From Pisaster brevispinus (lineage: Eukaryota > Echinodermata > Asteroidea > Forcipulatida > Asteriidae), in the NCBI GenBank assembly GCA_023634235.1, contig JAMKCF010000012.1, positions 16,253,884 to 16,317,883 on the forward strand: 64,000 bases of DNA, read 5' to 3'. This document shows, one piece after another, positions 24,871 to 38,918 of this stretch. The translations under genes were made by a program, and so were the position numbers. Position 1 is the first letter of the stretch; each line of letters opens with the position of its first letter. A model generated the notes under the pieces. That model saw only the letters and a list, made by a program, of their open reading frames with translations, ran no database searches and was not told the origin of the DNA.

Positions 24871-27800
24871 GGAATATCCAGCTGAGTAAACGCATAACGG
24901 TTTTCATTGGATGCTGAGGGTCTCTATGAAGCTGCGATATACTTAATATCATATAGTAATATAATTTTAAAACTTCAACTCAAATGCTGTCTCCGAAAGG
25001 ATAGTCCCTATGAACAATCTAACTTGACGAGTTGCATTCAGGCAAGCTTTTGTATTGTAGGCCAATCCAACTACGGGCCAGACCGTGTGAATTACATGAA
25101 TGCCCTTTTCATTTTTTGTTTATGACTTAATAACAAAGTGGTAGCATACATATTTTCAGAATTGAAAAAAATGAAAAGAAAAAAAAGTTTTCCCAAACAA
25201 ATGTAAAAACTCAGTCGACGATTTAAAGGCAAGTATAATTAGTTCAAAAGTTCAAGGACAGCGAAATAAACATGGATGTAATGCAACCACCACTCACCCC
25301 TTCAGATTTGAACCTCTGTGTAAAAACATTATTCTGGGTCAGGCCTCCCCCCCCGCAAGAACACAACGACAAAAAACAACAAACACAGTCTATGTTCATA
25401 TTTCTTATATATAAAACTGTAACGTTCTTTAATCAACACAAGTACTGCATCATGGTTTAATTTAATTTACAAATAATCTACTTAGTTTTTGTTTAATTTC
25501 ATTTTCGTTTCAATTGTTTGTAATATAGGGCTTTTATTACAATAATCTTATAATTTTTTCTTTGGACGATTAAGCAAATATGTTACTTAATACAAATATT
25601 ACAAGCATACGATAACTTTAATCGGTAGTCTTCGTCAAATTCACAGTTAAATTGCAACAACACTGCAAATATCGCGAGAATTCGAACGTTAGACCTCGTT
25701 AAAGTTGGTGATTTTGTTTCCTTCACTCGTTAAACCGATGTATGTGAGGGAACCAGTTAATGTTCGAAGCGCGCGAGATTTGCGCGTCTATAACAACAAT
25801 AAACGGCTACTTCAGCCACTGTGTATGCAGCTTTGGCTTGTGGCTTCAGGGGCAACGTTGGAAGGAATTTGTCAAAGCCGTAGCCACAATGTGATACGTC
25901 CCAAATGTTGAGTTTCACAAACACCCTTCCAACCTCGGTTTGGAAATAATGTTTTGAATGACAGAGAAACAAGTTGACTGCACCGCCATAAAGACCAATA
26001 TCAATAACTAAGACAAAGTTGATTTCGTTTTGTCCCAAAATTGACAGATAAAAATAACCCACCTCGCTCAAAGCCCCCCCCCCGAACCCCCCCCCCCCAA
26101 AAAGAAACACCTAATAAAACCAGACCCAGAAAGTGGGCACATGCCCGATTACCACATGGAGGCGACGGAGCCGAGTCGCTGTACGTGCCCTCAGTTCGTT
26201 TCCCCCCCCCCCCCGGTATTATGCCTATTGAAATGTTCAAACTTAAGTTTACGCTTCCTTTGTAAGTGTGTGTGTGTGTTTTGTTTATAAAGAAAAAGAA
26301 AATTCTAACCCATTCACGAACGCAGTATCAGGACTGCGATAGCTAAAATACTTCGAGAAGGATGAATGCATTAGGAGAGTATTTTTCCGAAACCGCATGT
26401 CTGAACCGTTCCAGAGAGGCGTCAGTTTTCAATTACAGCGAGTTTAGGGAAAGTGCCGTGACTCCGTCATTGTGCTTACTGTTATTATGAAACGATCTAG
26501 GTCATTGTTTACCAAGAGTTCACTCCCAGGCTTGGAATTAAACGGAGGCCACGGCTTCTGTTGCCCTGATATTGGCCTTGGTGCTTTTCAAACGTTCTCA
26601 TTTGAGACTTTTCCCAAATGGCCTTGCCCTCTCAAAGATGAAAATTCCAGGCCCGCGTTTAACAGAGGTCCTAAAAGCACCCAAAACATGCTTAGTGCAG
26701 AAACGGGTGATTCGCTGAGCAGTATCATCCGACCAGCCACAAGAGCACGGACAACAGCCCGTACCTGTGGCCTATACCTGGTAATTTATGCTAAACAAAA
26801 ACATTTTTATGAAAAAATCTGTTTGAACAGCTCCATAAAATTCTCCCCGAGTTGTCTGGAACATATGTAAAATAAAGTATACGTTTGTTGGTTGTCGGCT
26901 TTGTCCTTCAGCGCTGTGTTACATTAACATCTAGTTTGCATTTCTGATACAACTGTTATTCATGTTATTCTATTTTCAATACCTCGGACTGAGCCTCTTT
27001 GGCTAAAATACTACATTTACAAATCTAACAGTCAAAGCTAACTTGTGTGAAATTACTTGAAATAAGAAAGTTGTCAACTATTTCGGGGGGGGGGGGTGAG
27101 TGGGTGGGGCGTTGAGTTATTTCAACCTGGCCCCGTGGTTCAACTTGGGGGCCGATGGTACCAGAGCTGAAATAAATATTTGCCGATAAAACACGAGCGA
27201 TTCGAGAACAATATCAGAAACAATTTACCATCTCAGATAGTGCATTATAGTAACGGTTAAAAGTTGTTGAATTGTGCGTGAAAATAAAAACCAAATTTTG
27301 TAAAAAGCAAATTAACTGCCCGTAAGCTCCCTTGAACTGGACCACTGTGCTCGCTGACAAGTGAGTTTGAAGATGCCGTTAAAAAAGAAGAAGAAAAGAA
27401 GAAAGAAAAAAACCAACCACCCCAAAACATGAAACATGAAAGCACTTCTTAAGCTTATCGTATGTTTTAGCAGTGGCTTACTTTAATTTAGTTGTCAACT
27501 TACGAAGTTCTTGACAGAAAAAAGGGTCAAACGACGAATTGCCAGTTGCTTTTCACCCTGTTTTATATTCTCGTGGATTTTGTTTCCCCTTAAACAATGT
27601 TTGAATCCTTCCATGCAACATCCCCCTGCCCCTCCAAAAATGATAATAGCATAACAAGACAAGTTGCTCTTCGTGAGGACGTGGACGATTTGTTGGTGCA
27701 CAACTTCAAACTTAACCCATTTTCTCCAAAATTGACTGCATGAACGGAAGGTGCAGCAGCTGCTCGTTTTTTTTTTTTTGCCACTGTTTTGATATTTCAT

Positions 27801-29127
27801 CTTAAGTAAAACGTCTGGATGTAAATTTTGATGGCTGGTCGTCAATTCATAGTGTACGATGCCTTTAAGTGAACAAAATATATAAAGAACGGTGTCCGAT
27901 GGAGTACATACATTAAACACAAATGTTTGAAACCAGTGCTTGATACAGAACCTCCACACAGTGTTCCGGATAGAGTACGTTACCCTAGATAATTGTAAAT
28001 AACTACTTTCCAGTTAAGACAATTTTAAAATCGGCAAGTGACATTTTACTAAAAAGGTCTTATGTTTCCATAGAAAATATTGACACGTGACATTGAAAAT
28101 ATAATGTAATCACATTGTTTGACTAATAGTTGTACACAAAAAGACAATATCGCCCAACTTCATCATTATACTTTACGGAGTCTATATAGGTTTCAGGAAA
28201 CTGGCCGGCCCATTTCCGAAGTCAAACACAAATAAATAAATAAATATACTTTTGGTGTGCGCTTGTAAAAAGAGTACGACGTGAATATCCGGTAGAAAAT
28301 ATCAAAGGGCCAGTGATTTATCCTATACTGTTGAGAAATGAAAAGTTTAATTCAAAGTGTTTGCTCGTATCAATTTTATGTTGATACGTGCCCCCTGTTT
28401 ATGGTTCCATAATAATATTTATACATCATACACGTATATTTCCCAAAATCTAAGAGATTTTAGAGTTCATATAAATATAAATCACAAATTTCTTAACTCG
28501 GCAATTTCCCCCTCCGAAATGCTTGAATCATCATCCAACAAAACCTTTTACTGGGGACTTATAGGTCCATAGGCACACTGCGACCATCGCCTGAACGGGA
28601 GCATCACTTATGCGGTCCATTGCACTCCAGTCTGCCCGGGTAAAAAAATGAACAGCAGTCCCGTTCCCACTGGCTGATATTTACGGCACAACTGCTAAAT
28701 GAATGAGTCATTTATGGCAACGGAAAGGGGACTTGGAAATTATAATAAACCAGAAACCAGGTTAGAGTCAAGATTCTCGAAGGTTTTTTTCCACCAGAAA
28801 GCTCTACAATAGGCGTCGTTGAATAGCCCTCTTTGCATTCGACGACGGTGCCAAGGCGAACTCTGGGGGCTTGCCGTAGGAGTTTTTGTGTGTGTGTCTT
28901 TCTTCCACATTTCAGCCGGGCAAAACTGTCCCCGAAATTGTTGCAAACTCGGTCTTGGGACGCGAGTCACTTTAATTTCTGATCGTGTGCTCATTATGCC
29001 CGGTGGCTGCTCTGGCTGGTGGTAGGTAGTTCGACCGCATAAAAGTTCAGTCAGAAAGTTCCACTTTCCATGGCTTGCAAATCCTCCCGCCAAAAGTTGG
29101 TCACAAATCAGACTTTGGTGTAGACTA
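24871..29127. other. emx: 3' flank of emx, no second gene recognised
   Basis: Contains C-runs at about 26074-26098 and 26202-26214, a (GT)n tract at about 26266-26279 and a G-run near 27085-27096. The emx 3' UTR should start at 29127 and run to lower coordinates. No canonical AATAAA on the minus strand is obvious close to the stop; an ATTAAA occurs at 28971-28976. The open frame at 26472-26870 (+) resembles no known protein. Confidence 0.5.
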
Positions 29128-29265
29128 TCATAAAGAGTTCTGCTGGGTTTCCATTCGCCACCTACTCACGTGATGTGACCCCTTCTTCTTAGAGTCTTGT
29201 TCCCCTTCTTCCTCCGTCTTGATTCGCTTGTATTTTGTTCTCCGATTTTGGAACCAGACTTTGAC
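29128..29265 (-). CDS. emx: emx exon 3: homeodomain recognition helix and C-terminus
   Basis: This final coding exon encodes residues 219-263 and a TGA stop at 29128-29130. It begins [14 protein letters not shown], which is homeodomain positions 45-58, with the invariant Trp48, Phe49, Asn51 and Arg53 and with Gln50, the residue that sets Antp-type TAAT-containing site preference. The C-terminal block [20 protein letters not shown] corresponds closely to the EEEG...KKKGSHHINRWR block of vertebrate EMX. The protein then ends after METQQNSL, shorter than vertebrate EMX proteins, which carry an acidic tail. The acceptor ATAG|GTC is preceded by a T-rich tract on the minus strand (A-run at about 29286-29296 on the plus strand). 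The exon is only 138 nt and is easily missed by gene finders because 11.8 kb separates it from exon 2. Confidence 0.95.
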   Translation of the reverse strand, partial: VKVWFQNRRTKYKRIKTEEEGEQDSKKKGSHHVSRWRMETQQNSL

Positions 29266-30607
29266 CTATTGTACAAATCATACCACAAAAAAAAAATTCA
29301 ATTAAGTTTAATTATCAATCAAACTGATTCCATGGTCTGGGAGCAACAAAAGGAAAATTCTTTCTTTCAAATTTTTCCATTACTTTTGACACAATATATG
29401 GTTTGGGTCTTATTTCTGCACAAATAATTTCATAGTCGGCATAGATTAATCTAAGTCCTCAAGTATTTTGACACAATGTCGTGGAAATGACTTTTTTTGT
29501 GAAAACACATAAAAAAAAGGAAGGTTTTGTAATGGAGCGGTGTTACTATTGCCTCAGTGCCGTAAGTGGGGTGAGTAATTACCGAGGAATCGTGCCTGAT
29601 TTTCTATACCCTCGACAAGTACCTTTATGGTAGTGCCATTTAACTCAGACTTCCCTTTTAAAAAGCATTGCAATTAAAGTCATTTTAAAACGACAATAGA
29701 TTTGGGTTTTATAGGCGAGCAGCAGGGACGGAATTAGTGGTGGATTGCGCGGGGGTTCAGTCTTCGCCTGGGGCCATCCCTCTTCCCCGGCGCTGTGGCA
29801 CGCGGGCTACCGTACGGGAATCACGGCGGAGGGAGCGCCACGGCAAGCAGCTAAATTGCGCTGGCCGACCATCCATCACGGGCCTGTTGGCGGTGTACCG
29901 GCTCTACAGGTATACAGGCTGGGGAGATTTGCGATGCCTCCCATTGAAGCAACGTTATGAGACATGCTTTTTCTTCTGTACCGCTCTACTGACAACGGAA
30001 GTCGCAGCTTCCTCCTAAATTTAAAAGCACTTCACTTCATCGTCGCTTGATTGCCATTGAGCTTGCTCCAAAGTCTTATTTCTCAAGCGTAGTCCGGAAC
30101 GACTGCGCGTGAGACGAGACTGTAATAATAATACTACTACAGGACTCTTTTCCCAGACGTGCGGTGTGAAAACTAAAATAATGACATTGAGAGTTGGACA
30201 GCCTGACTCTGGCTCATTTCCTAATAAGGACCCAGGAATATTATCAACATTTCTGAGGTGATAAAGAGAGTGTCCTAACGCTTTCAAAACTATCCCCTTT
30301 TTTTGGTTAAAGGAATGCTGAACTGTGCAATTTATGAAGGATACACCCAAACAAGTCATTATCATATCGCAATCCACACAAAACAGTCGCAGGAATTGCT
30401 GGTCACATTTATGATAAAACCAAAATTAATGGTGTCATGTTTTGACCATTTTAACTGTTTTTACACACGACTGCATGGCGCACGTTTGAATAACTGCTTT
30501 TCGTATAATACAAAAATGACTGGGAATAAGTACGATCTTTACACAAACTGGCTTATAAATTGAAAGACTCGATAAGAAGTAGGCGTATGCAGTATTTACC
30601 TCAGGCA

Positions 30608-31020
30608 GGTTTCCTCAGGCTTGCGAGCTACAGTGATTAAGTTCACTTATGAGGCACCCTTGGTTTCATTTCCATAAATATAATAATATAATAATAGTTA
30701 TTTGCATGGTGCATAATTTTATTATGTTTACCGAACCAGCATCCGAGCTCTGGTGTTTCTGATCAGCAGAGTGTTGGTTCGAGTTCTGGTCGGGTACTTG
30801 CGTCCTTGAGCAAGATACTTTACCATAATTGCATTAAGCCGTAGGTCACAATCGTACTAGGATTGGTCTTGCAAGTAAACGAACCCAGAACACTTATCAT
30901 GGAAGAGTAGGGGTTAACCCCGGTGTTTCTGGTTCACATAGCAAGCACCCTTGTTCACAGGTTTCCTCAGGCTTGCGAGCTACAGTGATTAAGTTATGAG
31001 GCATCCTTGGTTTCATTACC
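30608..31020. repeat. Direct repeats flanking a SINE fragment
   Basis: GGTTTCCTCAGGCTTGCGAG and the following 60 bp (to about 30673) recur at 30960-31020 in the same orientation with a few changes and one 5-bp indel. Between them, at about 30752-30870, a SINE fragment carries GTTGGTTCGAGTTCTGGTC and CCTTGAGCAAGATACTTTAC, related to the repeats at 17801 and 55230. Either a tandem repeat or two copies of one composite SINE would explain it. Confidence 0.7.
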
Positions 31021-34000
31021 AGAAATATATATCAACTATTATTTTAATTATTATTATTATTATAATAATAATAAAGAGTACCAATAATCTTATGAGATCA
31101 TTTTCGTTTCTGAAGTACAGAAACGTCGTCGTGATTAGATATAAACATTTTAACATTATTTGACTTCAAACAGTGAAAGCAAATTGTAAGAAACTAAAAG
31201 TGTTGTGAAACTTAATCATCTCAGTGAGCAATATTAATTAAATTACAAGTTTATAAATAAAAGGGGATGATTATTTGTCCATGTTCAAGACAAGGTTCTT
31301 GTTTAGCTTAGCCTCTAAGCTCATAACTTTGCTAAGCAGATAATAACACCGCTTAGCAGAGAGGGGAAATACCAGCCCAAACATCATGCAGTAAAAACTG
31401 ATTGTGGTTCGGTTCCTGGCAAAAACTTTTTTTTTGCTCAAACATATTACTTGGTAATATTGTTCTGCCAAACAGCTATGTGTTGTCGGTAAATCAATTG
31501 AAACAAAATTGTGGACAACCGTGATTTGAGTTGCACTGCCGCCTGTATTGGCACAAAATGCTTTTGGAACAAAAACCTTTTTTTTGTGTGTGTAATTTTC
31601 CCAGAAGATAATTGGTACGAGATTCAGGTTTTTTTTTTTTGCCGATTAAGGATTAAAGGTTGCCGCGCACCTCGTTTCCCATTATGATTTCTCCACGTCC
31701 AGGAATTGTATAAAATAAAATAAAAACCCAGGTGAAGCGAGGCCAACCTTACAACTGAACATCGTACCTGTTAAGCCAAGGAAATCATCGTCTGACTCAG
31801 GGCCAACGAATCGATAAACTGAGATTGAACGTAACGTGCCGTAAAGAAAAAAGAAGAAGTGAAAAAAAAAAACCGAGCCTTGGGAACGACGCTGGAAATT
31901 ACGCCGACAATTTAGTCGCGGCAGCCCCCGTGACATTCCGGGCTGGGGGTCTGTGGGAAAACATCTCTGAACCCGTAATAGCCGTTCAATTGACCGAGTG
32001 GCATGGCACCTACCACAGCCCTTGAACACATTGTCAAGAATAATATCTGCTACAATGCCAATTGACACATCGGTTCCAAACCATGTAATGCCGCTTATCT
32101 TCATCACCGAGTTGTATAAATAGTATATTTCTTTCGCGATGAATCTCACCTACGGACGAATCTCTTTATTTTCTTTGGTCGTCCCGAGTTGTAATGATTG
32201 TCACTACCAAGTTAAAAACAACATTACGGCACAATTGTATTATGTCAATACACTGGCCCATGTTATACGCACTATTCAATGTTAGTGAAGTCGAGTGTGT
32301 GAAAATAGGCCTGCGAAAATACATGAAACCAAAATGGGTTTTTTTTTTTCCAGAAAAGCCTGACACAAATGGGTGTAGTGCATTTCAGAGAGTGCCTGAA
32401 TTTTACGCGTGGTTGGTGCCTGGACCAACTTTTCATCAAGTGTGTTTTGTTTTGTTTTGGTGATCATTTTGAAATCGCATTGTTCTCACCAAAGAATGAC
32501 TGTCCATTTTGACACAATCATGTTCAGACAGACTTAAGACTGCACCGGTAAACACGGATGATTGACAGGTAACCGCCCAGGATTTCACCACTAAATGAAC
32601 TTTGAAGTATGCGATAATGTTCCCATTTCGTGGATGAGACCCGGAGGTGTTTCCCACCAGGATCGTCTCGCGACACTCCCCTGTCACCTGGTCCTGGTCT
32701 TTGTTCACCTTTTGTTCCCCTCGTGCGACCCTGCTACACCCGAGTGGGTTCACGTCCCTACAAGGTCGCTAACTAGGGCTCTACCCCTGATGTATTATTT
32801 TTGTACAAATTGTTAACAGATACCGCTTATTGAAAACAAATATTGTTTCATTTCTATCATAATACAAATAACTGGTAGACAGGATTTTATGATACGTGGG
32901 TAGCACCGATGAGTAACAGTTGAAAAACAACAACAATATTATTGTGTGTTGTTGTTTCTGAAAAGTTGTGTACAACCTACGCGTTTTCCCTACAATGTGA
33001 TGCACAAAACTCTTCACAGGGTAGCACCATTGGTTTACGGCGGGAAGATCATGTTAGTTTGGAGTGCAGTATGTATTCAGTTTGTTGTTTGTTTTCGGTT
33101 TTAAAAAAAAGAAGAAGATTTAGCAACCCCCTCGGTTTCTTACAGGTATTACACAGGATTGGTAAGAATAAAAGCCAAAGATTGCTTTATTTGAGTCCTG
33201 AAAGCTAAACTGATTGTGAAGTTTATATCCCCTTGAACCATTTTCCTGTAAATTATTTCCCTCTGAAATGAAGCCATAATTCGAGAAAACTGTACCATTC
33301 TGAAAAACTTCAAAAACGCATCAGCTAATGTCGGCTGTTACAACCAAAATTATGGACATTGTGCTTAAATGCTGAAAATTGTGCATGGGTCTTCACTATT
33401 TTCTTCCGACTCACACAATGAATTGAGCCAAACTTTTCACAGGCTGGTTATTTCATGTCTATGGTTGATCACACAAAACATGAACACTGTCTGCGACTAT
33501 TCTGTCAGCACTATCAATCCTGTACATGAACAGAAACACAAACAGCCGAAAATGGTTCTAAATGTCGATTTCAAAAAACCACACCTGAAATCTGAACACC
33601 TGGAGACCGGGCGTGTCGTTAGCTTTTATCAAACAACATATCGTGTCACCCAATGGTATCCCGTAAAATCAATAGCTGTTTGATAAAAAAAAGAAAGAAA
33701 AAAAAAGAAAAAGAAAAAAAAAGGCCCGTAAGGAAACTGATAGCTATCGATACTTGCTCTATCGTTAAATGTCCTGATTATAAAATAACGTGACCGATAA
33801 AGTCGTGTCACGGCTATATCGAGTAACAAACAAATAACCGAGAGATCTGACTTATCTCTCTCTCCACGATAGGGAGAACAGGAATGTAAAAAAAAAAGAG
33901 CCATTACGTAAATGAACAGTTAGAGGAAAGATGGTGCTACGGTATTTTGGACAAATTTATTATTTACAATTTCAAGATTATGAACATCCAAAAGTATCAT

Positions 34001-35082
34001 CATTTACTTATTCACTCTTCAAAGCCACAAGAAGGTAACAATTCCGTGAATTTAGAAACCCAACAATACAAAAAAAAGTTTATGTGGAACAGTAATTTTT
34101 ATTGCGAAATTGTTTTACAAGACTCTGCACGTTGGTGCACTTTTTAGTTTTTTTTTATTTGACACCGTTGAAATGCTTCCCAACAAATGGATCCCTTCAT
34201 AGGCAAGTTCCCCACTCTCAGGGTGGCTTAAGCTTAATTTTGTGTGACAGTTGTCCCAGAGTGGAGAGTTAATGAAATTTTATTTTCGACGTGTGGCAGG
34301 CTTTCCTGTTGATGTTCGATTCATGCAACCAAACAGACACTTGAGAAGGGGAGTCTGGTGCCCTTATTCCAATAAGTGTTGAGATTCATTACTGTCATTT
34401 GCACACCGGGAACAAGACAAAAATGGCCGCATTGTGATACATTTTCCGTATGTGTAACAAAAACATTTTTTAATCTCTCCCAATCAGACTGAAAAAAACC
34501 CCAACCACGCAATATACGGTTTGTACAAACACTAAGAAATGAAGACCAACTTTGACCAACAAACGCAAGTTATGGTTTCGCTTGCACTGACTTCATGCCA
34601 CATTTTCCACTTTCTGTGAGTATGATTTATGCGTGTGATTATGCAATGCCTCAAAATGCATACAAGCAAGACAAAAGTAAGGTTTTGCAAACCTTACAAG
34701 AAACAATTCATGTATAATTATAGCGAACGAATTCATTGTTTTTCAAAACCGTAAAAGAAAATCAACAAAATGACAACAGTCACTGTCGGCAAAATAATTC
34801 GGCGGCAAATCAAATTGGTAAACGTACTTCTCAGCACGGACCAATTAGAAACACACTGTCCAATTCTGGACTATATAGCGCCCTCTTTGGAGCGACCGAG
34901 TTCAACACCCATTGTGGGTCAGAGGGGGACACTGCTAGCAAGGGTTCCAGCGAGGTGTGTAGCGTAAATCAATGCCAATGAAATGTTTATAGGACCTTTC
35001 GATCCCAGCATTTTTAACACCTCAACTTCAAACCACACGGACCCCGTTGGGTCATTCACTGCACTATTTTGATGTGAAGAGT

Positions 35083-35100
35083 GGGGGGGGGGGGGGGGGC
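35083..35100. repeat. Poly-G run
   Basis: A run of about 17 G interrupts otherwise ordinary intron 2 sequence. Length is probably uncertain in assembly. Confidence 0.85.
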
Positions 35101-38100
35101 TGTAATATTGGAAGCTCGCAAGATGAAGATGGCTCAGCTATTGTCTTTCAGACCTTTAAAAAAAAAATCACACAACACCGTGGTTTTTCACGAGAACGCC
35201 CGTTGCGATGACATTTTCGCCAGTATTCTCATCACCCCCCCCAAAAAAAAACCACCATTTACCTCTAAATCCATTCCAAATTATGTTGCATATCTAAAGT
35301 GAACTTTGTACACTAAAATGGTACATTTTTTTTAGTATTTGTTTTACAGTCAACTTTACCCATACATAACCATGCTGCGATTGATGTTTCACAAGTCACA
35401 TTTGACCGATTGAAAGGGTAACAACACTGATAGAAAAAACAACAACGGACCACTGCAAATCGAAAGCACAAGTACACTCATTAGCTTTCCTATTTCTGCC
35501 AAATTGAATGGTTGCTTTCGCTTTTGTGTTTTTTTCAATGCGGGCTATGATTTTGAAAGTTGACACATCTGCCATTTGCGTTCGATGCATCCATTAGGAG
35601 AATATTTTGTTAATCGTCGATTTAATAGTTTACGGGAAGTGCGCTTTGTTTATATTACCATTGTTGTAAACCCCTTTTTTGTAAAAGGAAAGTACAACAT
35701 TAGCTTCACTCGAGTTTCTTCCCACTGTTACATCTCTGGAGATCCGCGTTATATCGAAACCAGTCGATCATAGAATCTAAACATAGATGTTTCGAAACTC
35801 GTTTTGCTGTTTTAGTTTGAACCTCTTTAAGGCTATAACCAGAATTCTCCGTATACCCTGCTTTTTGACGAAAAAACAAAAGTTGAACGCCTAATTGTCA
35901 CCTGGTCAAATCAACAAGTGCATTTTTTATTTTTTTTTTTTGTATTCAGAGAAATACCCAACCGCATGAACTATACGTTTCTGGTGCAGGCTTAAGTTTT
36001 TTTAATATAGGCCTACGCATTAGGAAATAAAAGAGAAAACAGAACGTATAAATCTACTAGTAAGGCTGTTTTAAGAGGAATATCAATTCAAACCTTCAGC
36101 TCTCCTGAGTTACTTTCATCTTAAATGTTTTCTTCTTGTAGCCCATATACCAAGTGTGGCTTTTAGCAATGTTATATAGGCATATGGGGCGAACTTGCAC
36201 ACACACCAAAAAAAAAATAATTAAAGAAGGTTTCAAGCTGCCAAATTCTGCATTAATTTGATCTCAAAATAATACAATATTTTATTAATTGCTTTACATT
36301 GCCATTCTTAACGTTCACCGTTTTGTCAGTTCAAGCTGCCGTTTGTGTGCATTTATCTAAATGACTGCATCCATTTCGTGAAAACAAAATTGCAAGCAAT
36401 TAATGACTATGCTTTTGTACATGCTCAGCCCTCCATGAAGCGTCCAGCGAATTACAGAGATATTTATTTGTGTGCAACTTTAATAATCCATCGCAAATGC
36501 CCCATTCAGGCTTTTGGATGTAACAAATACGCGATAGTCATTAAAGCCAATGACCTTTTTTTTGTGTTCCCGTTGTAATTATTATAATATACAGAATGCA
36601 GTATGCATATACGCACAGCATGATTGCCATAAGAAGTTGTCGATTTGTGTGAAAAGTTGGTTTGCCGTCCGCCAACCTGTTCAGTCGAGCCCCAGCCTCC
36701 CCTGGTTGGTCTTAAACACACGATGAACGATCATGATTGTAAAATAACAAAATAGTCTGTATACTTTTTTTTGGGCGACTTTCAACAAAACACCACGATG
36801 CCCTTATCGCTCCCAAACCTAGAAATATACTCGCACTTTTCGGGGTTCTACATGTAAGATTTCATACGACCAAATCGTTTCGCACAATAATGCCCGAACC
36901 GCCGTTAACGAATCTGAATGTAAAGGGGGAAAAGTAATGGAGAATTTTACAACAGGAAATGAATTGTTTGCCTACAAATTTGCTTTTATGGTTACCCCGT
37001 GGGGCGATATATCATTTTCCACTTGAGGGACGCCCTGGGAAAACACAGAGTGAAGTGAAAGTGCTGTTTTTTTTTAAAAAGCATTATGGATTCCTGATGG
37101 GCTCTTCCGGAAGGGCAGGATATGGGCACGCTGACACGGCAAAGTGGCCGTGTATTGTGCCATTTACACCCGCTAAGAGTGTTAATTCCTTCACGGTAAA
37201 GTTTACAAGGAAGCGCTGGGCATTTTATATATAATAGTACCGACGACGGCGCGCTGAAGAGAAAAGAAAAACAAAACAAAGCGTGCAGAGCACAGTTTGT
37301 ACAAAACAAAAACAACTTGAGTGAATTGTAAGGGGAGGGTATACCTTTGATAATTACTCCAGAAATGTGTGACCATAAAAACTTACTTGGTATTAAGGAG
37401 CACTGGAGAGCTGTTGATACTATAACACATTGTGAGAAACATGACCCCCCCCCCTTTGAAGTAGTGTAGTTTTTTTTTTAGAGAAAGAGGTCATTTTTTT
37501 AACCAACAAATTTGAACCTGAGAAAGGCTTCAGGCATGAAGCCTCGGGCATCTGAATGCACACTGCAATTCTATGCAACGAGGGGTACTTTTGTCTTTTT
37601 CATTATTTTCGTGCAACTTCGATTGACCAATTGAGCCCAAATTTATTTTCACAGGCTTGTTGTTTTCTGCATATGTTTGGGATACAACAAGTGAGGATAG
37701 GATACTGGTCTTCGACAGTTGCCAAAAGTACAACCGCATTAAACAAGGAATCCTGATCTGTCATTATACATCTTCAAGGTCTAAATGCTTATTTCGTCCT
37801 GTGGTAGAATTAGGTAAACTTGTCCAACAAAACTTTTTAGTTGCAACTTTTACATTTGTCTCATTTATCTTTGCAGTAGGCCTATACCCTTATTTGCCAA
37901 GGGTGAGCCAAATCAGTTAAAAAAAAATAAAATAAAAAGTATGTGTGCCGCTCGTTAAATTGAAAAGCAACCAGCATCCTCTTATCATTGAGATACTGGA
38001 CGAGATATTTCCCAATCCAGGACTCCAAATTGCTTCGAATTAAAACTGACATTTATGATGAGGTAACAGAAAGTGTGGTTGCTGTCGGAGGGGGGGGGGC

Positions 38101-38794
38101 ATTCAAAGACCATTTGGTAAAGCTATACTTGTCAGCAAAGTTGGCATTGCCTACCGGGGCTGCATACTCCTCAGGAGTTTGGCAGGTTTCAGGATACCCC
38201 TAGCTAGAGTATAGTCTGTGCCTATTTTGAGTAGGTGGTTGCAGCAGGGGGTGGGGCATTCCAGAAGCTTTTGGTAAAGCTATTGGCAGGTTTCAGGACC
38301 CTCAGCTAGACGAACAGAGTTTATTGGGCAAAGACGCCTGGATACTTTGAGCTAACATTTTTTTTAACAAGATGTAAATTAGTAAACGATATTATACATG
38401 TGTATATAAAAATGGATAAAGCCCATATCCAGGTGTATATACAAAACCAAGGTATATGAAAACAAAAGACAATCGGTCACGTCAGCGTGAGAAATTCTTG
38501 CAATGTTCCGTTTTAGAAAGAGCTCAGATGCCAAACTAAATACCATCGCCTTCCGTTTGAAAGCATTCACATGTTTCCTGTATAAGATAATCAACGAATT
38601 GGCTTTTTATTTTGATCAGGCAGTGAAATGCCAAGAGGAAACATGGACGTTCTAATGTAGCGTTTGGATTTCTTTAAATTCAGAAGGGAGTCTGCATTGT
38701 ACCGTAGAAATGCTGAAAGTCAGGACGACATTTTGTACATTTTAAGTAAGAATTGTTTTCAGTATTTACCATCAAAATTAGCACGTGTTCTTTC

Positions 38795-38918
38795 TACACT
38801 GCAAAAAACTGTGGTGTTAAATTTGACACTTTGGATGTTGTCACAGAGAGAATCAAAACTAACATGACAGGGTGTGAAAATAAGACCAACGTAATTTTTG
38901 TGGCAGAAATGTTAAGGT
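38795..38918. mobile_element. CACTGCAAAA-type MITE (truncated copy)
   Basis: TACACTGCAAAAAACTGTGG at the left end is followed by GTGTTAAATTTGACACTTTG, matching the left halves of 3257-3736 and 14861-15104. The similarity fades near 38918, and no right terminal repeat follows. It lies inside emx intron 2. Confidence 0.7.
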
